From: Oligosphaeraceae bacterium
GTDB lineage: Bacteria > Verrucomicrobiota > Lentisphaeria > Oligosphaerales > Oligosphaeraceae
Length of the DNA stretch: 5,502 nucleotides
Reading direction: 5' to 3'
Assembly (NCBI GenBank): GCA_012515455.1
Contig: JAAYYJ010000291.1
Location: 1-5,502 of the forward strand
Made by a program: the position numbers and the translations under genes. Each line of letters begins with the position of its first letter. The first letter of the stretch is position 1. Below the pieces are notes generated by a model. That model saw only the letters and a list, made by a program, of their open reading frames with translations, had not been told where the DNA came from and did no database searches. This document shows positions 1-5,466 of the stretch, in pieces.

Positions 1-234
1 GCCTTGGCTCCGGGCGAAGTCCATGCCGGTCTGCAGGGCTGCGCCTTGGCCGAGGTTGAGGGGATGTCTGATGATGTGCACTGGCAGGCCGTGCAGCAGC
101 CCGGCTGCCGGCGGGGTGGAGGCGTCATCGACAATGACGATCTGCAGTCCGGTGTGCAGGACCCGGCTGACAGTGTCGCGCAGAACTGCCTGCTCGTTGT
201 AACAGGGAATGATAATCCATTCAGTTGCTGACAT
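1..234 (-). CDS. Family-2 glycosyltransferase, N-terminal part (runs off left edge)
   Basis: Reading the minus strand from the ATG at 234-232 gives 78 open codons to the window edge. The protein begins MSATEWIIIPCYNE and shows the N-terminal signature of GT-A fold family-2 glycosyltransferases. The first strand has IIPCYNE (residues 8-14). VIVDDAS (33-39) is the nucleotide-binding strand with its Asp pair. HPLNLGQGAALQTG (57-70) is the conserved loop typical of the dolichyl-phosphate-mannose-synthase-like branch, which transfers a sugar from an NDP-sugar to a lipid carrier or glycan. The DxD metal site and any membrane segments would lie beyond the edge, so the acceptor cannot be named. The ATG is the only credible start because strand one begins six residues later, but no clear Shine-Dalgarno sequence precedes it. 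The gene is transcribed away from the nucleotidyltransferase gene at 411. Family assignment is firm; substrate is unknown. Confidence 0.88.
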   Translation of the reverse strand, partial: MSATEWIIIPCYNEQAVLRDTVSRVLHTGLQIVIVDDASTPPAAGLLHGLPVHIIRHPLNLGQGAALQTGMDFARSQG

Positions 235-346
235 ATTATTACCATAACTGATTTTTGGCCGCTTGCACTTAAAAAACCATAATTCAGGATGATTTCTGTC
301 ATTTTGGTGTTACATTAAGATATTTACACTTGAGTATCTGAAAGTA

Positions 347-370
347 CTGGCCCGGGCCAGGCTTTTTTTT
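347..370 (+). terminator. Terminator-like hairpin plus T-run in the leader of the 411 gene
   Basis: The 14-base perfect palindrome CTGGCCCGGGCCAG (347-360) can fold as a 5-bp GC-rich stem with a CCGG loop. It is followed at once by GC and eight Ts (363-370), the form of an intrinsic terminator on the plus strand. AAAG (341-344) and CTTT (362-365) could extend the stem across a small internal loop. No plus-strand gene lies upstream inside the window; the only gene there runs the other way. The signal therefore sits in the 5' leader of the gene starting at 411, about 40 bases before its start. It may be an attenuator, the end of a short leader RNA, or chance. A weak TAAGAT (316-321) upstream could be a -10 box, but no good -35 is seen. 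Confidence 0.45.
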
Positions 371-410
371 GTTTTGACGCTTTTGGTTCTGGATTGAGAA
401 AGGACAGGTC

Positions 411-1319
411 ATGCAATCTCCCACACTGGTGGTTTTAGCAGCTGGGATGGGCAGCCGTTACGGCGGCATCAAACAGATGGACCCGGTGGGCCCCGATGGC
501 GAATTCGTGCTGGATTATTCGGTGTTCGATGCCTGGCGGGCGGGTTTCAAGCGCGTGGTCTTTATTATCCGCGAGGAACTGGAAGCACCGCTGCGAGCGC
601 ATTTTGGCGGCAAGCTGGAGGGGAAGCTTGAGGTCGCGTACGTCTGTCAGCGTCTGAACGACCTGCCGGCCCCCTTTGTCTGTCCCGAAACGCGGCAGAA
701 GCCCTGGGGGACGGGGCATGCCATCTGGTCTGCCCGCGGCGCCGTGAGAGGTGCTTTTGCCGCGATTAACGCGGATGATTTTTATGGTTCCAGCTCGTAC
801 CAGGTGCTGGCGGATTTCCTGCGCTCTCCGGCCTGTGATCAGGACACTTATGCGATGGTCGCTTATCGACTGGCCAACACCCTGTCCGATTTCGGCAGCG
901 TCTCGCGCGGCATCTGTACTGAGGACTCCCAGGGGTATCTGCAAGATGTGGTCGAGCGCGTCAGCATCGAACCCTGCCAGGGGGGGGCGCGCTACCAGGA
1001 TGCGGAGGGACGATGGCAGGCTTTGAGCGGTGCCGAACCGGCCTCCTTGAATCTCTGGGGCTTCTCGGACAGCCTGTTCGGGCGGATGGAGAAGCTGTTC
1101 GGGGAATTCCTGCAGAGCCGCGGCAACGAGAGCAAGAGTGAATTTTTTATTCCCACCGTGGTCGACACGCTGATCAAACGCGGCTTGTGCCGGACCAGGG
1201 TGCTGCATACCGCCGAGCATTGGTTTGGCATGACCTACGCTGAAGACCGGGCGATGGTGGTGGGGAAGATTGCCGCTTTGACCGCCCAGGGGGTCTATCC
1301 CGGGCACCTCTGGCAATAA
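411..1319 (+). CDS. Sugar-1-phosphate nucleotidyltransferase (NTP_transferase family)
   Basis: This 302-residue cytoplasmic enzyme should join a sugar-1-phosphate to an NTP, releasing pyrophosphate. The N-terminus carries the NTP-binding signature of the family, LAAGMGSRYGGIKQ (residues 9-22), with the Gly-rich loop, the Arg and the Lys. PWGTGHA (98-104) is the usual base/ribose-contacting loop. NADD (120-123) supplies the metal-binding Asp region. NLWGF (214-218), EFFIPTVVD (244-252) and the C-terminal WFGMTYAED (271-279) match a subfamily that I recall annotated only as nucleotidyltransferase in gut anaerobes. There is no left-handed beta-helix acyltransferase domain, so it is not a full GlmU. 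AAGGA (400-404) lies 6 nt before the ATG. It is followed after 58 nt by nahK, which suggests the substrate is GlcNAc-1-P or GalNAc-1-P and the nucleotide UTP. That specificity is inferred from context, not seen. Confidence 0.87.
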   Translation: MQSPTLVVLAAGMGSRYGGIKQMDPVGPDGEFVLDYSVFDAWRAGFKRVVFIIREELEAPLRAHFGGKLEGKLEVAYVCQRLNDLPAPFVCPETRQKPWGTGHAIWSARGAVRGAFAAINADDFYGSSSYQVLADFLRSPACDQDTYAMVAYRLANTLSDFGSVSRGICTEDSQGYLQDVVERVSIEPCQGGARYQDAEGRWQALSGAEPASLNLWGFSDSLFGRMEKLFGEFLQSRGNESKSEFFIPTVVDTLIKRGLCRTRVLHTAEHWFGMTYAEDRAMVVGKIAALTAQGVYPGHLWQ

Positions 1320-1364
1320 GTCCGGGCAGCTGTTTTTGAGAATTCTCATTTGTCCAATCCAGAT

Positions 1365-1369
1365 AGGAG
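1365..1369 (+). promoter_or_regulatory. Ribosome binding site fixing a GTG start for nahK
   Basis: AGGAG stands 8 nt before the GTG at 1378-1380. The reading frame is open further upstream to a TTG at 1336, but that codon has no Shine-Dalgarno sequence and would add 14 residues that do not resemble the family N-terminus. In-frame GTG (1369) and TTG (1372) overlap or crowd the AGGAG. GTG at 1378 is therefore the best start. Confidence 0.75.
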
Positions 1370-1377
1370 TGTTGTCA

Positions 1378-2493
1378 GTGAATCCTGGTATCAAGCATGA
1401 TCTGAGCAAGGTGGTTCCTTTTTTTCGCTTTCGGGGCATCATGAAAGGTGCTGAGCCTTGGGGCTCCGGGCACATCAATGACACCTACCGTCTGCATATA
1501 GAGCAGGGCGGCCGGGACATGTATTACATCCTCCAGCGCATCAACGACAAGGTCTTTCCTCATGTCGACAAGATGATGGACAACATCCGGCGGGTCACCA
1601 CCCACATTCGGGAGAAGCTCGAGAAAATCCCTGACAGCAATTACAGCCGTGAGTCCCTGTGCATTGTCTATACTTTGGATGACAAGCCGTTTTATCTGGA
1701 TGTGTACGGGAATTTCTGGCGCGCGTATGTGTTTGTCGAGCACGCCCGGACCTATGATTTCGTCTCCTCGCCGGAGCAGGCCTACCAGGCGGCCAAGGCT
1801 TTCGGGCGCTTCCAGTCGATGCTGCGGGACCTCCCGGGCGGCCCCTTGCATGAAGTCATTCCGGACTTCCATAACACCCCCCGGCGCTTTGAGAAATTCC
1901 AGGCTGCGCTGGCGGCCGACAAGCTGGGGCGTGCGGCGGCGGCTCAGGCGGAGATTTCGTTTGCTCTGGCGCGGCAGGGCAGCATCTCGGTTGTAGTCGA
2001 CAAGCTGGCCAGCGGTGAACTGCCGACCCGGGTCACGCATAACGACACCAAGATCAACAACGTGATGCTCAATGATGCTGATGGGCAGGGTATCTGTGTC
2101 ATTGACCTGGACACCGTGATGCCAGGATCGGTGCTGTATGATTTTGGCGATGAGGTGCGCACGACTACTGCGAGTGCGGCTGAAGATGAGCGTGATTTGA
2201 GCAAGGTGAAGTTCCGGCTTGAGCTGTTTTCGGAACTAGTGCGCGGGTACATGGAAAGTGCGGGTGATTTCCTGACCCCGGAAGAGGTCCGGCTGCTGCC
2301 ATTTTCCGGTCAGCTGATTACCTTTGAGATTGGCTTGCGCTTCCTGACTGACTATCTGGAGGGTGATACGTATTTCAAGACCCACCGCGAGGGGCAGAAC
2401 CTCGACCGCTGCCGCACTCAGTTTGAGATGGTCAGGCAGATGGAAGAGCAGGCGGAAGCCATGGAAGGCATTGTGGCTCAGTACCGCAGATAG
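1378..2493 (+). CDS. nahK: N-acetylhexosamine 1-kinase (NahK, APH-type phosphotransferase)
   Basis: The product (371 residues from GTG) should phosphorylate GlcNAc or GalNAc at C1 with ATP, giving HexNAc-1-phosphate in the cytoplasm. It has the aminoglycoside-phosphotransferase/choline-kinase fold. The nucleotide loop contains EPWGSGHINDTY (residues 26-37), followed by YILQRIN (50-56). The catalytic loop is THNDTKINN (220-228), with Asp223 as the expected catalytic base and Asn228 as a metal ligand. VIDLDT (241-246) supplies the Mg-binding Asp243, and DFGDEVR (255-261) follows. From memory, long stretches agree with the characterised Bifidobacterium longum enzyme (about 359 residues): FEKFQAALAADKLGRAAA, the THNDTK region, the LPFSG (297-301) segment and the FLTDYLEGD (322-330) segment. 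This is much closer than AmgK or true antibiotic kinases. It is preceded by the nucleotidyltransferase and followed after 67 nt by the ROK gene. The GTG start suggests modest expression. Substrate range (GlcNAc, GalNAc, ManNAc) cannot be read from sequence. Confidence 0.88.
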   Translation: MNPGIKHDLSKVVPFFRFRGIMKGAEPWGSGHINDTYRLHIEQGGRDMYYILQRINDKVFPHVDKMMDNIRRVTTHIREKLEKIPDSNYSRESLCIVYTLDDKPFYLDVYGNFWRAYVFVEHARTYDFVSSPEQAYQAAKAFGRFQSMLRDLPGGPLHEVIPDFHNTPRRFEKFQAALAADKLGRAAAAQAEISFALARQGSISVVVDKLASGELPTRVTHNDTKINNVMLNDADGQGICVIDLDTVMPGSVLYDFGDEVRTTTASAAEDERDLSKVKFRLELFSELVRGYMESAGDFLTPEEVRLLPFSGQLITFEIGLRFLTDYLEGDTYFKTHREGQNLDRCRTQFEMVRQMEEQAEAMEGIVAQYRR

Positions 2494-2496
2494 GTT

Positions 2497-2527
2497 GCCG
2501 CGGCCGCGGTCCGCGGCGTTGTTTTCT
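2497..2527 (+). terminator. GC hairpin with T-rich tail between nahK and the ROK gene
   Basis: GCCGCGG (2497-2503) and CCGCGGC (2511-2517) form a 7-bp all-GC stem with a 7-nt loop, beginning three bases after the nahK stop. The tail GTTGTTTTCT (2518-2527) is T-rich but interrupted. It could act as a partial terminator that lowers transcription of the downstream genes, or as a 3'-end stabiliser of the upstream message. The ROK gene keeps its own ribosome binding site 20 bases further on. Function is inferred from shape only. Confidence 0.45.
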
Positions 2528-2560
2528 GCTTAGTCGCAAACACAATCAGGAGAGCAACTG

Positions 2561-4015
2561 ATGAAAACACAATTCAAGCTTATTAAACCCAGATTCGTCC
2601 CGGTTCTGGACCCCGCTTTCCGTCCGCCGGTGCTGGCGAACCGCCATTTTTTGCAGGAAGTCCGGCAATCTGGCGCAGGCGTACCCTTCCTGGTGGCGGT
2701 GGAACGTGACCAGAGCCGCGTCTCGCGCTTCGATACCACAGTCTTTGATATGCGTCACCCGCTGGCAGCCGCCAATTTTTTCTACGTCGAGCGGATTTTG
2801 AAGTTCCTGCTCTGGCAGTTCGGGGGCTGGAAAGTCAGCATCCACGGTCCGGCGGAGCTGGTGCGCTATCTGCAGGCCTGCTACAGCGACACCGGAATCC
2901 GCAGCTTCGATGCTGAATTTTGGGGCGACCAGACTTATCAGCAGGAGATGACTATCGTTTTTGTGCCCACGCCGGCAGATATGCCGCCAGCCAATGACGG
3001 TGCCGGCAGTGCGGTGGCACTCGACTGGAAGGGCTGGCGCATCGGCTTTGACCTGGGGGCCAGCGACCGTAAAGTCGCCGTGGTCAAGGATGGCAAATTG
3101 GCCGTGAAAGCGGACGGCGAGCCGGTGCTCAGCGAGGAGTACGTCTGGGACCCCAAGCCGCAGACTGACATCAAGTGGCACTTTGAGAACATCGACTGGA
3201 TTCTGCGGGAGGCTGAGAAGGCCATCAAGGCGGTTGATCCTGCGGCGAAGGTGTCTGCCATCGGCGGCAGTTCTGCCGGGGTATACGTCGACGGCATGGT
3301 GCGGGTGGCTTCGTTGTTCCGCGGCATCACCCCGCGCGAGCGCTTCGAGAAGGAAGCAGCGCCGATTTTCAAGGATATTGCCAAGAAATGGGGTATCCCG
3401 CTGCGCCTGGAGAATGATGGCGATGTGACGGCACTGGCCGGCGCCATAGCCTTGCAGGACGGTGCGGTTTTGGGACTGGCCATGGGCTCCTCGCTGGCCG
3501 GCGGTTATGTTGATGACCAGATGGCCATCAAGGGCTGGATGAACGAACTGGCCTTTGCGCCAGTGGATTACAATCCCCTGGCCGCAACCGATGAGTGGTC
3601 GCGTGATTTTGGGGTTGGGGCGAACTACTTCTCGCAGCAGGCAGTGGCCAGGCTGATCCCGCTGGCTGGCATTGAGATGCCGGACATCCCTGCGGATGCC
3701 TTCCCGCTGCGCCTGAAAAGGGTGCAGGAACTAATGGCCCAGGGCGATGTCCGGGCCCGGAAGATTTATGAGACCATCGGGGTCTATTTCGGCTACAGCG
3801 TGGCTCATTTCTGTGATTTTTACCAGCCCGTTCGCCATATCGAGGTCCTGGGGCGGGTGGTCAGCGGTCAGGGCGGGCAGATTATCCTGGAAGAGGCCCG
3901 CAAAGTCCTGCAGGCTGAGTTCCCGGAATTGTCCGGCATTCATTTTTATGAGCCCGATGAGCGGGAGAAGCGTCATGGTCAGGCGGCTGCAGCCGCGAGT
4001 CTGCCAATCGTATAA
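2561..4015 (+). CDS. Large ROK-family sugar kinase-like protein with N-terminal extension
   Basis: This 484-residue protein has a ROK-type (ASKHA fold) kinase domain from about residue 158 to the end. GWRIGFDLGASDRKVAVV (158-175) is the phosphate-1 loop. SAIGGSSAGVYVDG (232-245) is the phosphate-2-like strand. LENDGDVTALAG (283-294) contains Asp286, at the place of the catalytic base in ROK kinases. LGLAMGSSLAGGYV (304-317) is the nucleotide-contacting Gly stretch, and VLGRVVSGQGG (429-439) the adenosine-side motif. The usual ROK zinc signature (CxCGxxGCxE) is absent; NELAFAPVDYNP (328-339) occupies roughly that place. The first 150 residues are not part of a normal 300-residue ROK kinase. 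I recall similar long proteins, called only ROK family, in gut Firmicutes. AGGAG (2548-2552) lies 8 nt before the ATG. Next to nahK and a nucleotidyltransferase it probably phosphorylates a sugar, but substrate and activity are unproven. No helix-turn-helix is apparent, so a ROK repressor is unlikely. Confidence 0.82.
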   Translation: MKTQFKLIKPRFVPVLDPAFRPPVLANRHFLQEVRQSGAGVPFLVAVERDQSRVSRFDTTVFDMRHPLAAANFFYVERILKFLLWQFGGWKVSIHGPAELVRYLQACYSDTGIRSFDAEFWGDQTYQQEMTIVFVPTPADMPPANDGAGSAVALDWKGWRIGFDLGASDRKVAVVKDGKLAVKADGEPVLSEEYVWDPKPQTDIKWHFENIDWILREAEKAIKAVDPAAKVSAIGGSSAGVYVDGMVRVASLFRGITPRERFEKEAAPIFKDIAKKWGIPLRLENDGDVTALAGAIALQDGAVLGLAMGSSLAGGYVDDQMAIKGWMNELAFAPVDYNPLAATDEWSRDFGVGANYFSQQAVARLIPLAGIEMPDIPADAFPLRLKRVQELMAQGDVRARKIYETIGVYFGYSVAHFCDFYQPVRHIEVLGRVVSGQGGQIILEEARKVLQAEFPELSGIHFYEPDEREKRHGQAAAAASLPIV

Positions 4016-4040
4016 CTGCGCGGAGGCAATAGAATAACCC

Positions 4041-4065
4041 GCCGGGGCGCTCAATCTGCCCCGGC
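4041..4065 (+). repeat. Perfect 8-bp GC inverted repeat (hairpin) upstream of the 4087 gene
   Basis: GCCGGGGC (4041-4048) and GCCCCGGC (4058-4065) are perfect reverse complements separated by 9 nt. No T-run follows on either strand, so it is not a standard intrinsic terminator. It ends eight bases before the GGGGA ribosome binding site (4074-4078) of the next gene. It could therefore separate the ROK message from that gene, protect an RNA end, or influence translation. Confidence 0.5.
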
Positions 4066-4086
4066 AGTGCATTGGGGAATATAATT

Positions 4087-4575
4087 ATGGACAACAAAGA
4101 ACGTGATGCTTTCATTATGCAGAGTCTGAACCAGGGCTTGTCGCTGTCGGAGGTGCAGAAACAGCTGGCCGAGCAGTTCAATATCCGCATGACGTATCTT
4201 GCGTTGCGCATGCTGGCAGCCGATCTGGCCGTGGATTGGAATAAGCAGGACAAGCCGGTGCCGGCGGCCCAAACCGCGGCCGGGCCTGCTGCTGCGCTCA
4301 CGGACGACGAGGACGAGAACGAGGAGGAGGAAGGCAGCGCCAGTCCGGAGGATTCGCCGGCGGCAGCGGGGAAAACCAAGGTCACGGTCAGCAAGCTGGT
4401 CCGGCCGGGCACTTCTCTGAGCGGGGAAGTGACCTTCGCCTCCGGGGCTTCAGGCGAATGGTACGTCGACAACATGGGGCGTCTGGGCCTGAGTTTGGCT
4501 GAAGGCTCGAGCAAGCCGACCCCTGAAGATGTGCAGTCTTTCCAGGTTGCGTTGCAGAAGGCACTGGGGTATTGA
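4087..4575 (+). CDS. Conserved PVC-type small acidic protein of unknown function
   Basis: I do not know a function for this 162-residue protein, which has no signal peptide or membrane segment. It has three parts. Residues 1-50 are predicted helical (LNQGLSLSEVQKQLAEQF at 14-31, then RMTYLALRMLAADL at 34-47), reminiscent of a helix-turn-helix or small helical bundle. Residues 55-95 form an Ala/Pro-rich and strongly acidic linker (DDEDENEEEE at 73-82). Residues 96-162 form a compact C-terminal domain with KVTVSKLVRPGTSLSGEVTF (98-117), GEWYVDNMGRLGL (123-135) and TPEDVQSFQVALQKALG (145-161). I recall similar proteins from Verrucomicrobia and Lentisphaerota, always hypothetical. The ATG at 4087 is chosen because GGGGA (4074-4078) is 8 nt upstream; an in-frame TTG at 4072 overlaps that site. 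It follows the ROK gene by 71 nt, but a hairpin in the gap leaves operon membership open. Confidence 0.75.
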   Translation: MDNKERDAFIMQSLNQGLSLSEVQKQLAEQFNIRMTYLALRMLAADLAVDWNKQDKPVPAAQTAAGPAAALTDDEDENEEEEGSASPEDSPAAAGKTKVTVSKLVRPGTSLSGEVTFASGASGEWYVDNMGRLGLSLAEGSSKPTPEDVQSFQVALQKALGY

Positions 4576-4661
4576 GCAGAAGAGCCGCCCGTCCCTGTAC
4601 CCAGATAGCCAGGGCCGAGGAACTGGACGCCAGCGGCGGATATAAATATTATTGGTCTGTC

Positions 4662-4699
4662 CAGCTGCGGGTTGCGCTGTTATTACGCGGCCGCAGCTG
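4662..4699. terminator. Long imperfect hairpin between convergent genes
   Basis: CAGCTGCGG (4662-4670) and CCGCAGCTG (4691-4699) form a perfect 9-bp stem. Inside it, TTGCG (4672-4676) can pair with CGCGG (4686-4690) using two G-U pairs, leaving a 9-nt loop. It lies between the stops of the converging genes (4575 plus, 4739-4737 minus), where a shared terminator is expected. Neither side has a T-run, so it would be a non-canonical or Rho-assisted terminator. CTGGAC (4623-4628) and GTCCAG (4659-4664) could form a competing stem. Nothing else is seen in 4576-4736, apart from an AT-rich patch around 4640-4652. Confidence 0.4.
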
Positions 4700-4736
4700 C
4701 GTGGCGGCGGGTTGGCTGTCACGGGCGGTCCTGGCT

Positions 4737-5429
4737 TTATGGTCCGCGCAGGGTCCAGAAACCGGCACCCCGGGCGGGATTGCCGTCTGTGCCGATAGTT
4801 CCCGGCAGTGAGTACCACTGATAATCCGCGACATGGCCGTCGAAGTGGGCGATATTATGGCGTCCGCTATGCCAGGCATGGTTGATAGCCTCTCCCCAGG
4901 CGGCGCCGTCGCCATAGAATTTATATTTGTGCGAGGTCAGCATGGGTATGACGTCGCATTCGGTGAAATAAGCCAGCAGGGCTGGTTTCTTGATCATGGT
5001 TACATGAGCTATGGTCGTATAGTGGTGGGAGGAAAAGCAGTACGGCATCGAGTAGCACATGCCGTAGTATCCGCCGTGGCCGGTGGAGCCGTTGTAGGGG
5101 CGGTGTTCGTCGCAGCTGAATACGGTGCGGTTGGCAATGATGTAGTTGGTGTTGGCGGTATCACTGCCCTGGTCAAAACCGAGGTAGACGGGCAGGCGGT
5201 ATTTATAATAGGCGCCAATGGCCTTGGTGTTATAGGCGTCAGGGCAGTACTCCTGATTCTCGTCCTGGTAAAGAGTTGCTGCCAGATGGATTTGCTTGAG
5301 ATTGTTCTTGCATTTGGCCGCCAGAGCCTTGCTGCGGGCTTTACTGAGGGCGGGCAGCAGCATCGAGGCCAGGACCGCGATGATGGCAATGACCACCAGC
5401 AGCTCAATCAGGGTGAAATGTTTGCGCAT
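4737..5429 (-). CDS. Prepilin-like protein with N-terminal methylation motif and H-X9-DG box
   Basis: From the ATG at 5429-5427 the protein has 230 residues. It opens MRKHFTLIELLVV, a type IV pilin/type II secretion pseudopilin N-terminus: short basic leader, expected cleavage before Phe5, Glu at mature position 5, and a hydrophobic helix to about residue 28 that anchors it in the inner membrane. The residue before cleavage is His, not the usual Gly. KARSKALAAKCKNNLKQIHL (30-49) continues the helix. The rest is a periplasmic head with six cysteines (40, 62, 106, 125, 131, 158), including VFSCDEHRPYN (103-113). Near the C-terminus His187 and Asp197-Gly198 form the H-X9-DG signature of the large DUF1559-like family of Planctomycetes, Verrucomicrobia and Lentisphaerota. 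AGGAG (plus-strand 5439-5443) lies 9 nt upstream, so the longer frame from a TTG at 5495 is not used. No secretion genes are adjacent. The role of individual family members is unknown. Confidence 0.88.
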   Translation of the reverse strand: MRKHFTLIELLVVIAIIAVLASMLLPALSKARSKALAAKCKNNLKQIHLAATLYQDENQEYCPDAYNTKAIGAYYKYRLPVYLGFDQGSDTANTNYIIANRTVFSCDEHRPYNGSTGHGGYYGMCYSMPYCFSSHHYTTIAHVTMIKKPALLAYFTECDVIPMLTSHKYKFYGDGAAWGEAINHAWHSGRHNIAHFDGHVADYQWYSLPGTIGTDGNPARGAGFWTLRGP

Positions 5430-5466
5430 CCTTTTACTCTCCTGGTAAGAATGGAATGGGTCGTAA

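Noticed and set aside
4..231. Plus-strand open frame of 75 codons at the left edge
   Set aside because: The minus strand of the same bases encodes a clear family-2 glycosyltransferase N-terminus; the plus frame is its shadow.
1337..1348. 12-base palindrome TGAGAATTCTCA in the gap before nahK
   Set aside because: As a hairpin it gives only a 4-bp stem and is not followed by a proper T-run; with a single copy there is no support for an operator.
435..1484. Long minus-strand open frame opposite the nucleotidyltransferase gene
   Set aside because: It lies antisense to a gene with clear family motifs, has no recognisable domain, and long antisense frames are common in GC-rich coding DNA.
1378..2493. 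AmgK/MurU-type cell-wall recycling pair (with the upstream nucleotidyltransferase)
   Set aside because: AmgK is also an APH-fold anomeric sugar kinase paired with a nucleotidyltransferase, but this kinase carries extensive NahK-specific segments, and the 302-residue nucleotidyltransferase is longer than MurU and has different C-terminal motifs.
1378..2493. Aminoglycoside resistance phosphotransferase
   Set aside because: Only the shared fold motifs fit; the flanking sequence matches the N-acetylhexosamine kinase family and the gene neighbours are sugar enzymes.
2546..3181. Minus-strand open frame opposite the N-terminal part of the ROK gene
   Set aside because: It covers the well-placed ribosome binding site and start of the ROK gene on the other strand and shows no protein motif.
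4080..4085. Perfect TATAAT just before the ATG at 4087
   Set aside because: No -35-like sequence lies 16-18 nt upstream (that place is the GC hairpin), and transcription would start inside the coding region although a good ribosome binding site is present upstream.
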